From the NCBI GenBank assembly GCA_004552115.1, contig SFPH01000029.1, forward strand, positions 1 to 8,051: a DNA stretch of 8,051 nt, read 5' to 3'. The DNA comes from Bacteroidales bacterium. GTDB lineage: Bacteria > Bacteroidota > Bacteroidia > Bacteroidales > UBA932. Shown piece after piece: positions 1 to 6,582 of this stretch. The translations under genes and the position numbers were made by a program. Numbering within the stretch: position 1 is the stretch's first letter; each line of letters starts with the position of its first letter. The notes under the pieces are model-generated. The model did no database searches, had not been told where the DNA came from, and saw only the letters and a list, made by a program, of their open reading frames with translations.

Positions 1-1219
1 CTTCTTCAAACCTTTCCAATGCGGATTCAAGCCTGCCGGACAACTCCCCTACCCTGTCCATCCGGGCAGAGCGGCATTCCTTCACCACCTCCGACAGCGA
101 GCTCAGGGATACCGTTACCGAGTCAGTAAAACACTGGCAGTCAGCCATTTCAATGTATCCTGCAGCCTTTGAGAGCATCGATTCGAACTTTTCCCACTGC
201 TTTGTCCTGCCGGATATTCCGGCCATGTCATCAACATTAAGATTCGAACAGACATCATCGTACATTTTCATCAGATCATTGCCTGATACTGATGCATATA
301 CGGAATCTGACATCTTCACGAGGAAACGCTCGCGTTCCGCCCGCATTGTCACATAATTCTCAAAGGCCCTCTCCCCTTTCTTCTTGACAATGAAAGGATA
401 GACCACGAGGAAGATGAAAACCGAGACGGCGAAAAGAATAATCAGAAGCCCTGCCGGAAAGCGCCACAGCAATGCCTGCATGGCTATGGACGGGCTTATG
501 AATGATGCTTCTGCACCATCCACTGAAAGTCTGCCGTCCTTCAATGCCACCCTGTAGCCATTGAAATCCATCTCGCCGTATTCGTGGAGTACATCAGGAG
601 TATGTGCCCAGGACAGGTCCAGCATCCTGGAAACTTTGCCATTCAGCCCGGTGGTATCAGACGCTTCATCCTGCATATCATCGGAAATCGGGTTCCACAT
701 ATTGAAGAGGCTCATATCCCCGGTATCCAGGTTCATCTCTACCGGAAGAAGCCTGAACAGCTTTGGAGCATCAGGATTTTCAATCCACCCCGAAATCGTG
801 TCGGCATCCAGATACCGGTATCCCGCCAACTTCCTGCCGTTCTTTCTGAGTTCAATGATGTCTATCCTCCCGTTCCAGATTGAAGGCGACATTCTGATAA
901 GCTCGTCCTCATTGGCGAAGAAGAGGCAGGGCACATCGTCCCGGTTCAGAACAATGTCCAGCCTTGCGGCAGTATTGACGCAATGAGGAGGGAGACTCTT
1001 GACATATAATGCCGATCTGGATTGCAGGTCAATTCTGAAGATGTGGTTGGCCGATGTCACAGCGTATGCAGCATACCCTTCAGGCATATTCCGGAGCCCG
1101 ATGGAATTCACATATTCCATACATTCGGGATTATCCGCTCTCCCGCAACCCGCGAGAAGGGGAAGCAGGAGAGCCGTCAGGTATGATAGCATTCTGTTCA
1201 CAGTCTGCAATTTAGTCAT
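1..1219 (-). CDS. Predicted lipoprotein with one internal transmembrane helix, function unknown (3' end outside window)
   Basis: An open frame of 406 codons runs without a stop from ATG at 1219 to the window edge, so the C-terminus is missing. I do not recognise the family. The N-terminus is a signal peptide ending in a lipobox-like LLAGC, so Cys25 is the likely lipidation site. Residues 26-255 form a mixed-composition, probably periplasmic region with Cys33, Cys80 and Cys98. A clear hydrophobic helix at about 257-278 is followed by KKKGER, which by the positive-inside rule puts the C-terminal part in the cytoplasm. From about 280 onward the sequence is hydrophilic and looks helical, with charged heptad-like stretches and four cysteines (324, 361, 363, 382). 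No histidine kinase, GGDEF or other signalling motif is visible in the part present. It starts 14 nt after the stop of the small secreted cysteine-rich gene, so the two are probably cotranscribed. The lipid anchor plus internal helix suggests an inner-membrane protein or sensor-like protein; this is inference. Confidence 0.85.
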   Translation of the reverse strand, partial: MTKLQTVNRMLSYLTALLLPLLAGCGRADNPECMEYVNSIGLRNMPEGYAAYAVTSANHIFRIDLQSRSALYVKSLPPHCVNTAARLDIVLNRDDVPCLFFANEDELIRMSPSIWNGRIDIIELRKNGRKLAGYRYLDADTISGWIENPDAPKLFRLLPVEMNLDTGDMSLFNMWNPISDDMQDEASDTTGLNGKVSRMLDLSWAHTPDVLHEYGEMDFNGYRVALKDGRLSVDGAEASFISPSIAMQALLWRFPAGLLIILFAVSVFIFLVVYPFIVKKKGERAFENYVTMRAERERFLVKMSDSVYASVSGNDLMKMYDDVCSNLNVDDMAGISGRTKQWEKFESMLSKAAGYIEMADCQCFTDSVTVSLSSLSEVVKECRSARMDRVGELSGRLESALERFEE

Positions 1220-1233
1220 TATTCAGGGAACTG

Positions 1234-1632
1234 TCAATATACTCTTTTATAAAAGACGACCTTGGTTCCGTCATTCTTGTCATCCGTTTCATAATAATAC
1301 TTGGAGAGGTCGGTTGAGAGAAATTCAATGCAGCCCCAGATGAGGGTAATTGCAGAACCCATATAGCAGTGATCCCCATTATAAACGGTCACATCGTCCG
1401 TGCTGAAAGAACAGAAAGTATTCTCGATATTCACATCCTCATAACTTCTGGTCGAGGGGTTCCATACGAAACTGATTGTCTTTCCCCGGAGATTGCTGTC
1501 GCAGGTGGTATTGATGTAATACCCCTCGGAGTCATAGTGCTTGGTGCAGTCGTAGATGAATGTGCAGCATGACTGAGCTGATGCCGGAATTGCGGCGATT
1601 GCCAAAATGGCGACGATGATGATCTTTTTCAT
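1234..1632 (-). CDS. Small secreted cysteine-rich protein, function unknown
   Basis: A 132-residue protein starting MKK with a classical Sec signal peptide: a hydrophobic core at residues 4-16 and a likely cleavage after Ala19 in PASA|QS. The mature protein is about 113 residues and has seven cysteines (22, 23, 29, 44, 74, 89, 101), enough for three disulfides. It is rich in Tyr, Asp and Thr, which suggests a small extracytoplasmic beta-rich domain. The first cysteines lie after the AQ cleavage site and there is no good lipobox, so a soluble periplasmic or secreted protein is more likely than a lipoprotein. I do not recognise the family. It is the first gene after the promoter at 1671-1702 and lies 14 nt before the lipoprotein/transmembrane gene, so the pair is a probable operon and the products may work together in the envelope. 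The start is the only Met that gives the full signal peptide. Confidence 0.8.
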   Translation of the reverse strand: MKKIIIVAILAIAAIPASAQSCCTFIYDCTKHYDSEGYYINTTCDSNLRGKTISFVWNPSTRSYEDVNIENTFCSFSTDDVTVYNGDHCYMGSAITLIWGCIEFLSTDLSKYYYETDDKNDGTKVVFYKRVY

Positions 1633-1670
1633 TGCGATAAGAATTTAAGTGTTGAACTTGATTTCTGCCG

Positions 1671-1702
1671 CAAAGATGGGGTTCCGGACGGGCTGTGGCA
1701 AT
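1671..1702 (-). promoter_or_regulatory. Bacteroidota-type promoter for the secreted protein/lipoprotein pair
   Basis: On the minus strand, ATTG (1702-1699) is followed by exactly 20 nt and then CATCTTTG (1678-1671). This matches the Bacteroidota primary sigma consensus (TTG or TTTG, 19-21 bp, TAnnTTTG) at all but the first base of the -7 box. Transcription would start near 1664, giving a leader of about 30 nt before the ATG at 1632. Confidence 0.6.
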
Positions 1703-1712
1703 GCCGTGAACA

Positions 1713-1741
1713 TTACAGTTGCATCTGTCAGGCAACTGTAA
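1713..1741. repeat. Perfect 10-bp inverted repeat (possible operator or RNA hairpin)
   Basis: TTACAGTTGC (1713-1722) and GCAACTGTAA (1732-1741) are perfect reverse complements separated by 9 nt. No T-run follows on either strand, so it is a poor intrinsic terminator by itself. It sits between the kbl terminator hairpin and the -33 element of the next minus-strand promoter, centred roughly 60 bp upstream of that promoter's expected start site. That is a typical position for an activator site. It could instead be a 3'-end stem-loop that stabilises the kbl mRNA. Confidence 0.6.
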
Positions 1742-1743
1742 AC

Positions 1744-1773
1744 AAAAAGGAGGCTTGCCTGAAGCCCCCTTTT
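1744..1773 (-). terminator. Intrinsic terminator of kbl
   Basis: AAAAGGAGGCTT (1745-1756) pairs with AAGCCCCCTTTT (1762-1773), 12 bp with one A-C mismatch and a 5-nt loop. On the minus strand the hairpin begins 25 nt after the kbl stop and ends in a T-run (1748-1744). The A/T flanks are symmetric enough to work weakly from the other strand as well. Confidence 0.8.
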
Positions 1774-1798
1774 CATATGATATTGTCCGCAGTCGGAC

Positions 1799-2986
1799 TT
1801 ATTTCAGCACATTGAGATCCTTGCCTACCTTTATGAAGGCCGCGATGCACTTGTCAAGCTGCTCCCTGGTGTGGGCGGCTGAAATCTGCACCCTGATGCG
1901 GGCCTGGTCCTTAGGCACAACCGGATAGTAGAATCCGGTGACATAGATTCCCTCATCCTGCATCCTGGCAGCGAATACCTGGGAGAGACGTGCGTCGTAG
2001 AGCATAACGGCACAGATGGCGCTCTGGGTAGGCTTGATGTCGAAGCCGGCGGCCATCATCCTGTCACGGAAATAGTTTACGTTCTCGACGAGTTTGTCGT
2101 GAAGTTCATTGCTCTCCTTGAGAATGCGGAATACCTCGAGGCTGGCTCCGATGATGCAAGGAGCGAGCGAGTTGGAGAAGAGGTAAGGACGGCTCCTCTG
2201 CCTGAGAAGGTCAATGATTTCCTTGCGGCCGGTGGTAAATCCGCCCATTGCTCCGCCGAATGCCTTGCCGAGCGTTCCGGTGTAGATGTCAACCCTGCCG
2301 TATGTACCGGTGAGCTCGCTTACTCCGTGTCCAGTTTCGCCGACGACTCCGGCGGAATGTGACTCGTCCACCATCACGAGGGCATCATATTTCTCAGCGA
2401 GGTCGCAGATCTTGTCGAGTGGGGCAACATTGCCGTCCATAGAGAACACTCCGTCAGTGACAATGATTCTGAATCTCTGGGCCTGGGCCTCCTGGAGGCA
2501 ACGCTCGAGGTCGGCCATGTCGGCATTGGCGTAACGGTATCTCTTGGCCTTGCACAGACGCACTCCGTCAATGATTGATGCATGATTCAATGCATCGGAG
2601 ATGATGGCGTCCTCATCGGTGAGAAGCGGCTCGAAGACTCCGCCGTTGGCATCGAAGCAGGCTGCATAGAGGATTGTGTCCTCTGTCTTGAAATAGTCGC
2701 TGATGGCGGCCTCAAGCTGCTTGTGAATGTCCTGGGTTCCGCAGATGAACCTCACCGAGGCCATGCCGAATCCCCTTTCCTGCATCATTCTGGAGGAAGC
2801 CTCGATGAGGCGGGGGTCATTCGCCAGTCCGAGATAGTTGTTGGCGCAGAAATTCAGGACTTCCTTTCCGGCTACCTGGATGGAGGCATACTGTGAACTC
2901 TCTATAAGACGTTCCTCCTTGTAGAGGCCCGCCTCGCGAATCTCAGCGAGAGTACGGCTGAGATGCTCTTTCATTTTTCCGTACAT
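1799..2986 (-). CDS. kbl: 2-amino-3-ketobutyrate CoA ligase (glycine C-acetyltransferase)
   Basis: A cytoplasmic PLP enzyme of the alpha-oxoamine synthase family. It joins 2-amino-3-oxobutyrate and CoA to give glycine and acetyl-CoA, the second step of threonine breakdown through threonine dehydrogenase. The 395-residue length fits E. coli Kbl (about 398). Visible motifs are [11 protein letters not shown] (45-55), [12 protein letters not shown] (111-122), [11 protein letters not shown] (131-141; His135 stacks on PLP), [10 protein letters not shown] (181-190), [10 protein letters not shown] (204-213; Asp207 and His210 contact PLP) and [16 protein letters not shown] (235-250), in which Lys241 is the Schiff-base lysine. 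SRPYLFSN (265-272) is also typical. The N-terminus aligns without gaps to the E. coli start as I remember it, which favours ATG 2986 over the internal Met5. It is flanked by its own promoter-like element and terminator, so it looks monocistronic; no threonine dehydrogenase gene lies in the window. The related enzymes BioF and serine palmitoyltransferase are less likely given the length and motif wording. Confidence 0.95.
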   Translation of the reverse strand: MYGKMKEHLSRTLAEIREAGLYKEERLIESSQYASIQVAGKEVLNFCANNYLGLANDPRLIEASSRMMQERGFGMASVRFICGTQDIHKQLEAAISDYFKTEDTILYAACFDANGGVFEPLLTDEDAIISDALNHASIIDGVRLCKAKRYRYANADMADLERCLQEAQAQRFRIIVTDGVFSMDGNVAPLDKICDLAEKYDALVMVDESHSAGVVGETGHGVSELTGTYGRVDIYTGTLGKAFGGAMGGFTTGRKEIIDLLRQRSRPYLFSNSLAPCIIGASLEVFRILKESNELHDKLVENVNYFRDRMMAAGFDIKPTQSAICAVMLYDARLSQVFAARMQDEGIYVTGFYYPVVPKDQARIRVQISAAHTREQLDKCIAAFIKVGKDLNVLK

Positions 2987-3012
2987 AGAAAAGGTATTAG
3001 TGTTTCAGGCCG

Positions 3013-3043
3013 TGAAATTACTGCTTTTGCCTGAATTATCAAA
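3013..3043 (-). promoter_or_regulatory. kbl: Candidate kbl promoter
   Basis: On the minus strand TTTG (3043-3040) is followed by 19 nt and TAATTTCA (3020-3013), a partial match to TAnnTTTG that has the TA and two of the TTTG bases in place. Its -33 box overlaps the end of the T-tract of the upstream gene's terminator. The expected leader is about 20 nt. Confidence 0.4.
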
Positions 3044-3070
3044 AAAGAAATCCCGGCAAAAATGCCGGGA
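3041..3070 (-). terminator. Strong intrinsic terminator of the beta-barrel gene
   Basis: TCCCGGCA (3051-3058) and TGCCGGGA (3063-3070) form a perfect 8-bp GC-rich stem with a 4-nt loop. On the minus strand it is followed by TTTCTTTTTT (3050-3041). It starts 8 nt after the stop codon of the gene at 3079-3654. Confidence 0.9.
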
Positions 3071-3078
3071 AACATTAA

Positions 3079-3654
3079 TCAGAACAAATATGCGACACCA
3101 AGCTGAACTCCGTTGCGGCGCATTGTAGTATCGTCCACTTTGGAGCGGTTGACAACGCCGAAGTTGTAATTGAGATTGATGCGGACCTTCTCGATAAGGT
3201 CGCAGTAAACACCGAGTCCAACCCTGAAGTCACCCCTCTTGTAAAAGCCATCTTCGCCATACATGTCAACGGATGTATCGTCAACCTTTGCCTTGGATGT
3301 AAGTCCCATACTGAATGTCGGAGCGACGAAAGCACCGAGTTCCACGATATTGCCGAGGCTGAAGCCGTAAGTGACCTTGACAGGGATATTGAGATACTGC
3401 TCAGGCTGCTTAACGTCATTCTCCGTCTTTGTAACTACCTCATACTCAAGCCCTGGAACGATGCCGAGATGCTTGCCGACATTGAGACCGTAGCCAGCCT
3501 GGATGTAGAATCCGTTTCTGTCGAACCTTTCGGTTATCTTGCCTGCCTTGGATGCGGTCGGCGAGTAGGAATAACCAGCACCGACATAAAGCTGCGCATT
3601 GGCGCAAATGGCAGTCGCCGCTGCCACTACAATGGAAAGAAACAATTTTTTCAT
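3079..3654 (-). CDS. Small outer-membrane beta-barrel protein
   Basis: A 191-residue protein with a Sec signal peptide (MKKLFLSIVVAAATAICANA, cleavage after Ala20 before Gln21). The mature part shows alternating hydrophobic/polar strands with aromatic girdle residues: LYVGAGYSYS, GFYIQAGYGLNV, LGIVPGLEYEVV, LNIPVKVTYGFSL, VELGAFVAPTFSMG, FRVGLGVYCDL, VRINLNYNFGVV and VQLGVAYLF. The last strand ends in a terminal Phe, the usual BAM recognition signature. Eight strands fit the size and the general class of porin-family/OmpW-like beta-barrel proteins abundant in Bacteroidota (the outer membrane protein beta-barrel domain, PF13568 type); family assignment is by pattern only. Substrate or role cannot be told. 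It has its own promoter-like box (perfect TATCTTTG at 3694-3687) and a strong terminator, so it can be expressed alone, but no terminator separates it from the symporter gene upstream, so read-through is possible. Confidence 0.88.
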   Translation of the reverse strand: MKKLFLSIVVAAATAICANAQLYVGAGYSYSPTASKAGKITERFDRNGFYIQAGYGLNVGKHLGIVPGLEYEVVTKTENDVKQPEQYLNIPVKVTYGFSLGNIVELGAFVAPTFSMGLTSKAKVDDTSVDMYGEDGFYKRGDFRVGLGVYCDLIEKVRINLNYNFGVVNRSKVDDTTMRRNGVQLGVAYLF

Positions 3655-3686
3655 AATATCAGTGTTTGATGTTAATTGTCCGACTG

Positions 3687-3716
3687 CAAAGATACTAAAT
3701 AATCCCGTACTATGAA
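3687..3716 (-). promoter_or_regulatory. Promoter of the beta-barrel gene
   Basis: On the minus strand TATCTTTG (3694-3687) is a perfect TAnnTTTG -7 element. The only -33 candidate is a weak TTC (3716-3714), 19 nt upstream and inside the 3' end of the symporter gene. The leader would be about 25-30 nt. Confidence 0.5.
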
Positions 3717-5158
3717 GCCTTTTTCTTCCTGCTCATGGCAAGCAGGCCCAGGAATGTCAATAATCCATTGATAATCAAAAGTTCATAACTGAATTGATAC
3801 CCGCCGAACCAACGTTCGGAATTGAGTTGCAGCACGAGGCAGATCAGCGGTGCCGCAATGGAGACCATCGGTACGGCCTTGTCCAATGTCCTGCGTCCGG
3901 TCAGGATGCCGAAGGCGAACATTCCCAGAATCGGCCCGTAGGTATAGCTTGCAAGCCTGTACACGGCATCGATTGCGCTTGTACTGTTCAATGCATTGAA
4001 TATCAATATTGTCACGCCCATTCCCAGGGCCATTGAGACATGCGTCCACTCCCTCATCTTCCTGACCTGTGTCTCAGATTTTCCGGCCGTGCCGAGAATA
4101 TCGACGGTAAAGGAGGTGGTAAGTGCGGTGAGCGCGGAACCTCCGGCCGCGAATGAGCAGGACACCAGGCCGATGATGAACATTATGCCGGCTATGACAG
4201 GCAGCATTCCGCTGGTCGCCACGGCCGGGAAAAGTTCATCACCGCCAGAGGGGATGGAGAACTTGCCGGCGAAAAGGTAGAGCAGCACGCCCAGGACCAG
4301 GAAAAGGAAAATCACCACAGTCTGAAGAAGCGAGCTGGTCACAATGTTCTTCTGCGAATCCCGGAAGTTCTTGCAGGACAATGATCTCTGCATCATGTCC
4401 TGGTCCAGTCCCGTCATTGCAATCAGGGTAAACATTCCCCCGAAGAACTGCTTGAAGAAATACTGCGGATGGTTCGGGTCGTCGAAATGGAACATCCTGG
4501 ACATTCCGCTGTCCCTCACAGCCGGGATGATGTCACCGATGCCCAAACCAAGTGCTCTGCTTATAAAAACCGTGCACAGTACTATCGACAGCAGCATGCA
4601 GGCAGTCTTCAGAAAGTCAATCCAGATGACTGCCTTCACCCCTCCCCGGAATGTGTATAGAAGGAGTACCAGTATGGTAATCAACACATTGACCCAGAAA
4701 GGAATACCGAGAGGGCCGAATACCATCAGCTGTAGGGAAATGCATACGAGGTACAGCCTCACGGACGCCCCAAGCATCTTGGAAATGAAGAAGAACCAGG
4801 CTCCCGTGCGATAGGAGGACACGCCAAGCCTCTCCTCCAGATAGCCGTATATGGACACCAGGTTCATCCTGTAGAAAAGCGGTATCAGCACGAAGGCGAT
4901 GACGAGCTGTCCGGCAATGAAGCCGAGGGCCATCTGCATATATCCGAAGCCCGAGACCGCCACCATTCCCGGGACGGAGACGTATGTAACCCCTGACATT
5001 GCGGAGCCTATCATTGCGAAGGCCACCACGTACCATGACTGCCTCCTGCTGCCTGTGAAGAAACTGGCGTTATCGGATCTGCGGCCTGAAAGCCAGGCGA
5101 TGAGAAGCACAGATGCGAAATATGCCGCAATTGTGAGAACTATTGTCAACGGATTCAT
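3710..5158 (-). CDS. Sodium:solute symporter (SSS family) permease, substrate unknown
   Basis: An inner-membrane permease of the SSS family, 482 residues from the ATG at 5158, within the usual range, with about 13 hydrophobic helices. Family signatures are GVTYVSVPGMVAVSGFGYMQ in the early helices, TFRGGVKAVIWIDFLK (169-184), TGLDQDMMQRSLSCKN (249-264) and SFAAGGSALTALTTSFTVDI (335-354), then ASYTYGPILGMFAFG (403-417). The protein ends in a basic cytoplasmic tail (SRKKKAS). An in-frame TTG six bases upstream (5164) would add two residues; I prefer the ATG because it is the stronger codon and still gives a complete first helix. The Na2-site serine pair seen in many relatives appears to be Ala337-Ala338 here, so the coupling ion is uncertain. 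The substrate cannot be predicted from the motifs. It lies 17 nt downstream of the M23 peptidase gene and is probably cotranscribed with it. Uptake of a wall-derived or other small solute is only speculation from context. Confidence 0.93.
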   Translation of the reverse strand: MNPLTIVLTIAAYFASVLLIAWLSGRRSDNASFFTGSRRQSWYVVAFAMIGSAMSGVTYVSVPGMVAVSGFGYMQMALGFIAGQLVIAFVLIPLFYRMNLVSIYGYLEERLGVSSYRTGAWFFFISKMLGASVRLYLVCISLQLMVFGPLGIPFWVNVLITILVLLLYTFRGGVKAVIWIDFLKTACMLLSIVLCTVFISRALGLGIGDIIPAVRDSGMSRMFHFDDPNHPQYFFKQFFGGMFTLIAMTGLDQDMMQRSLSCKNFRDSQKNIVTSSLLQTVVIFLFLVLGVLLYLFAGKFSIPSGGDELFPAVATSGMLPVIAGIMFIIGLVSCSFAAGGSALTALTTSFTVDILGTAGKSETQVRKMREWTHVSMALGMGVTILIFNALNSTSAIDAVYRLASYTYGPILGMFAFGILTGRRTLDKAVPMVSIAAPLICLVLQLNSERWFGGYQFSYELLIINGLLTFLGLLAMSRKKKAS

Positions 5159-5175
5159 ATTCAATGAGTTCTCAA

Positions 5176-6462
5176 CTACTGTACAGAAACACTGTCCTGT
5201 GGCGCGGACACAGGATTGAGCCTGGAGAGCGAATCCAGCCCTTTATGCCAGAAACGGTAAACGGAATCCAGAGCGGCAAGGTTTTCCGGCTTGATCGGTT
5301 CCTCGCTCGGAGACTCCATCTTCAGAGGATTGATCGGCTGGCCGCTCCGCCATACACGGAAATCCAGATGCGGTCCCGTGGATACGCCCGTCGAGCCGAC
5401 ATATCCGATCACCTCGCCCTGTCTCACCCTTGAGCCGACAGCCAGGCCGGCAGCATAGCGGGAAAGATGGAGATAGGCTGTAGTATATACTGAATTATGC
5501 CTGATTTTCACCGTGTTGCCTCCACCGCCGCTCCAGCCTTTGCTGATAACGGTACCATCTCCGATGCTCATCACCGGAGTGCCGGTCGGGGCTGCATAAT
5601 CCACACCGGTATGCGCCTTGACCACGCCTGAGACAGGATGCTTTCTATGATATGAAAACCCGGAGCTGATCCTCGAGAACCTCAAAGGAGCCTTCAGGAA
5701 GGCCTTGCGCATGCTCTCGCCTTTCTCATTCCAATAAAGATTCCCGCCGTCGCCCTGGTCGAAGCGGATCGCCGGCATTTCCTTGTCGCCGCGGTTGAAC
5801 ATTGCAATGTGAATCGTGTCAATGTCAATGACTTCCCCCTCGCAGGACGCCTCGGTGTAAATCACCCTGAACCTGTCCCCTTTCTGGAGTCCAAAGAAAT
5901 CCACCGTCCAGGCATAAATGTCCTCAAGGTGGACAAGCAGCATCGGGGATGCGCCGGCAGCCGTCATGTCATTCCAGAGCGAAGACGTGATCGACACGTC
6001 CGCGAACTTCCGGGTATGTTCAACCGGCTTGGTCACCCTCCACGCCCCGTAGGGCTTTGTGCACTTGAGTACTGTAAGATTGATCCTGTCCCTGTTGTAC
6101 ACGAGATATTCCAGCACCTGTGCATCGAGGCTGTCCACGCTGTAATAAGCCTGCCAGGCATTTCCGGCCCTCATTTTCCTCGGTTCGAACACGGAGTCGG
6201 CCACCGCCACCAGCTGCATGGCATCGGCCTGAGTCATGCCCAGCCTGGTCATCAGCCCGGTAAAGACCTCGCCTCCGGCGACTTTGCCCTCCATAAGGTC
6301 GAATGAATCCGTGCAGAATCCCAATGGGTAAACCGTATCATTCTTTTCCTCCGCCTGCGGTTCTTCCGCCCGCCTGTGACAGGAAGGAAGGGATGTCAAA
6401 ACGATGACGGCCATCATTGATGCCGCCAATATCATTCTGTTCAAATGTTCATTTCTGTTCAT
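5176..6462 (-). CDS. M23-family peptidoglycan endopeptidase, lipoprotein
   Basis: A 428-residue envelope protein. The N-terminus (MNRNEHLNRM, then a hydrophobic stretch and LPSC) is a signal peptide with Cys28 as likely lipidation site; Pro at -2 makes the lipobox slightly atypical. Residues about 55-260 are the region found before the catalytic domain in Bacteroidota homologues (a LysM-like/OapA-type part with NAWQAYYSVD and LQKGDRFRVIY). The lysostaphin-type M23 domain spans about 260-382: HTGVDYAAPTGTPV with zinc ligands His284 and Asp288, YLHLSRYA with His332, and TGPHLDFRV with His365. The usual HxH is HLD here: Asp367 replaces the second, zinc-binding His. The expected role is cutting peptide crosslinks in peptidoglycan during growth or division; the Asp could keep zinc or make the protein a regulator. 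The tail of about 45 residues is Pro/Ser-rich. ATG 6462 supplies the basic N-terminus of the signal peptide, whereas the internal Met10 would not. The symporter gene follows after 17 nt. Confidence 0.92.
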   Translation of the reverse strand: MNRNEHLNRMILAASMMAVIVLTSLPSCHRRAEEPQAEEKNDTVYPLGFCTDSFDLMEGKVAGGEVFTGLMTRLGMTQADAMQLVAVADSVFEPRKMRAGNAWQAYYSVDSLDAQVLEYLVYNRDRINLTVLKCTKPYGAWRVTKPVEHTRKFADVSITSSLWNDMTAAGASPMLLVHLEDIYAWTVDFFGLQKGDRFRVIYTEASCEGEVIDIDTIHIAMFNRGDKEMPAIRFDQGDGGNLYWNEKGESMRKAFLKAPLRFSRISSGFSYHRKHPVSGVVKAHTGVDYAAPTGTPVMSIGDGTVISKGWSGGGGNTVKIRHNSVYTTAYLHLSRYAAGLAVGSRVRQGEVIGYVGSTGVSTGPHLDFRVWRSGQPINPLKMESPSEEPIKPENLAALDSVYRFWHKGLDSLSRLNPVSAPQDSVSVQ

Positions 6463-6469
6463 ATCAGGG

Positions 6470-6477
6470 CAAATTTA
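6470..6477 (-). promoter_or_regulatory. Promoter -7 element upstream of the M23 gene
   Basis: TAAATTTG on the minus strand is a perfect TAnnTTTG box. No good TTG lies 19-21 nt upstream (TTAG is the nearest). It ends only 7 nt from the ATG at 6462, so transcripts from it would be leaderless or nearly so. Confidence 0.45.
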
Positions 6478-6506
6478 TGAAATTATGCCAATAAATGCTA
6501 ATTTTG
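6476..6506 (+). promoter_or_regulatory. trmO: Candidate trmO promoter
   Basis: On the plus strand TAATTTTG (6499-6506) is a perfect TAnnTTTG box. TATG (6476-6479), 19 nt upstream, is a three-of-four match to the -33 TTTG. Transcription from here gives a leader of about 70 nt containing a small hairpin (CCGGC 6521-6525 with GCCGG 6539-6543). The -33 region overlaps the divergent -7 box of the M23 gene. Confidence 0.45.
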
Positions 6507-6582
6507 CCGCTGCAATGAAACCGGCGCAGGAATCGGCAGCCGGCTTTCAGGAAGAATTGAAGATTCCTTAAAATGCACTGCG

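Noticed and set aside
561..1343. Plus-strand open frames at 561-986, 584-883 and 999-1343
   Set aside because: They lie opposite the continuous 406-codon minus-strand frame that has a signal peptide and a membrane helix. Their translations look like antisense shadows with no domain sense.
2987..3078. A glycine or threonine riboswitch upstream of kbl
   Set aside because: The gap of about 90 bases is filled by a terminator and a promoter-like element; the leader of about 20 nt is too short for a riboswitch.
6515..6571. An 18-codon plus-strand frame (ATG AAA ... TAA) in the trmO leader, a possible leader peptide
   Set aside because: It is too short to judge, has no regulatory codon run, and there is no reason to expect attenuation of trmO. 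It is probably chance.
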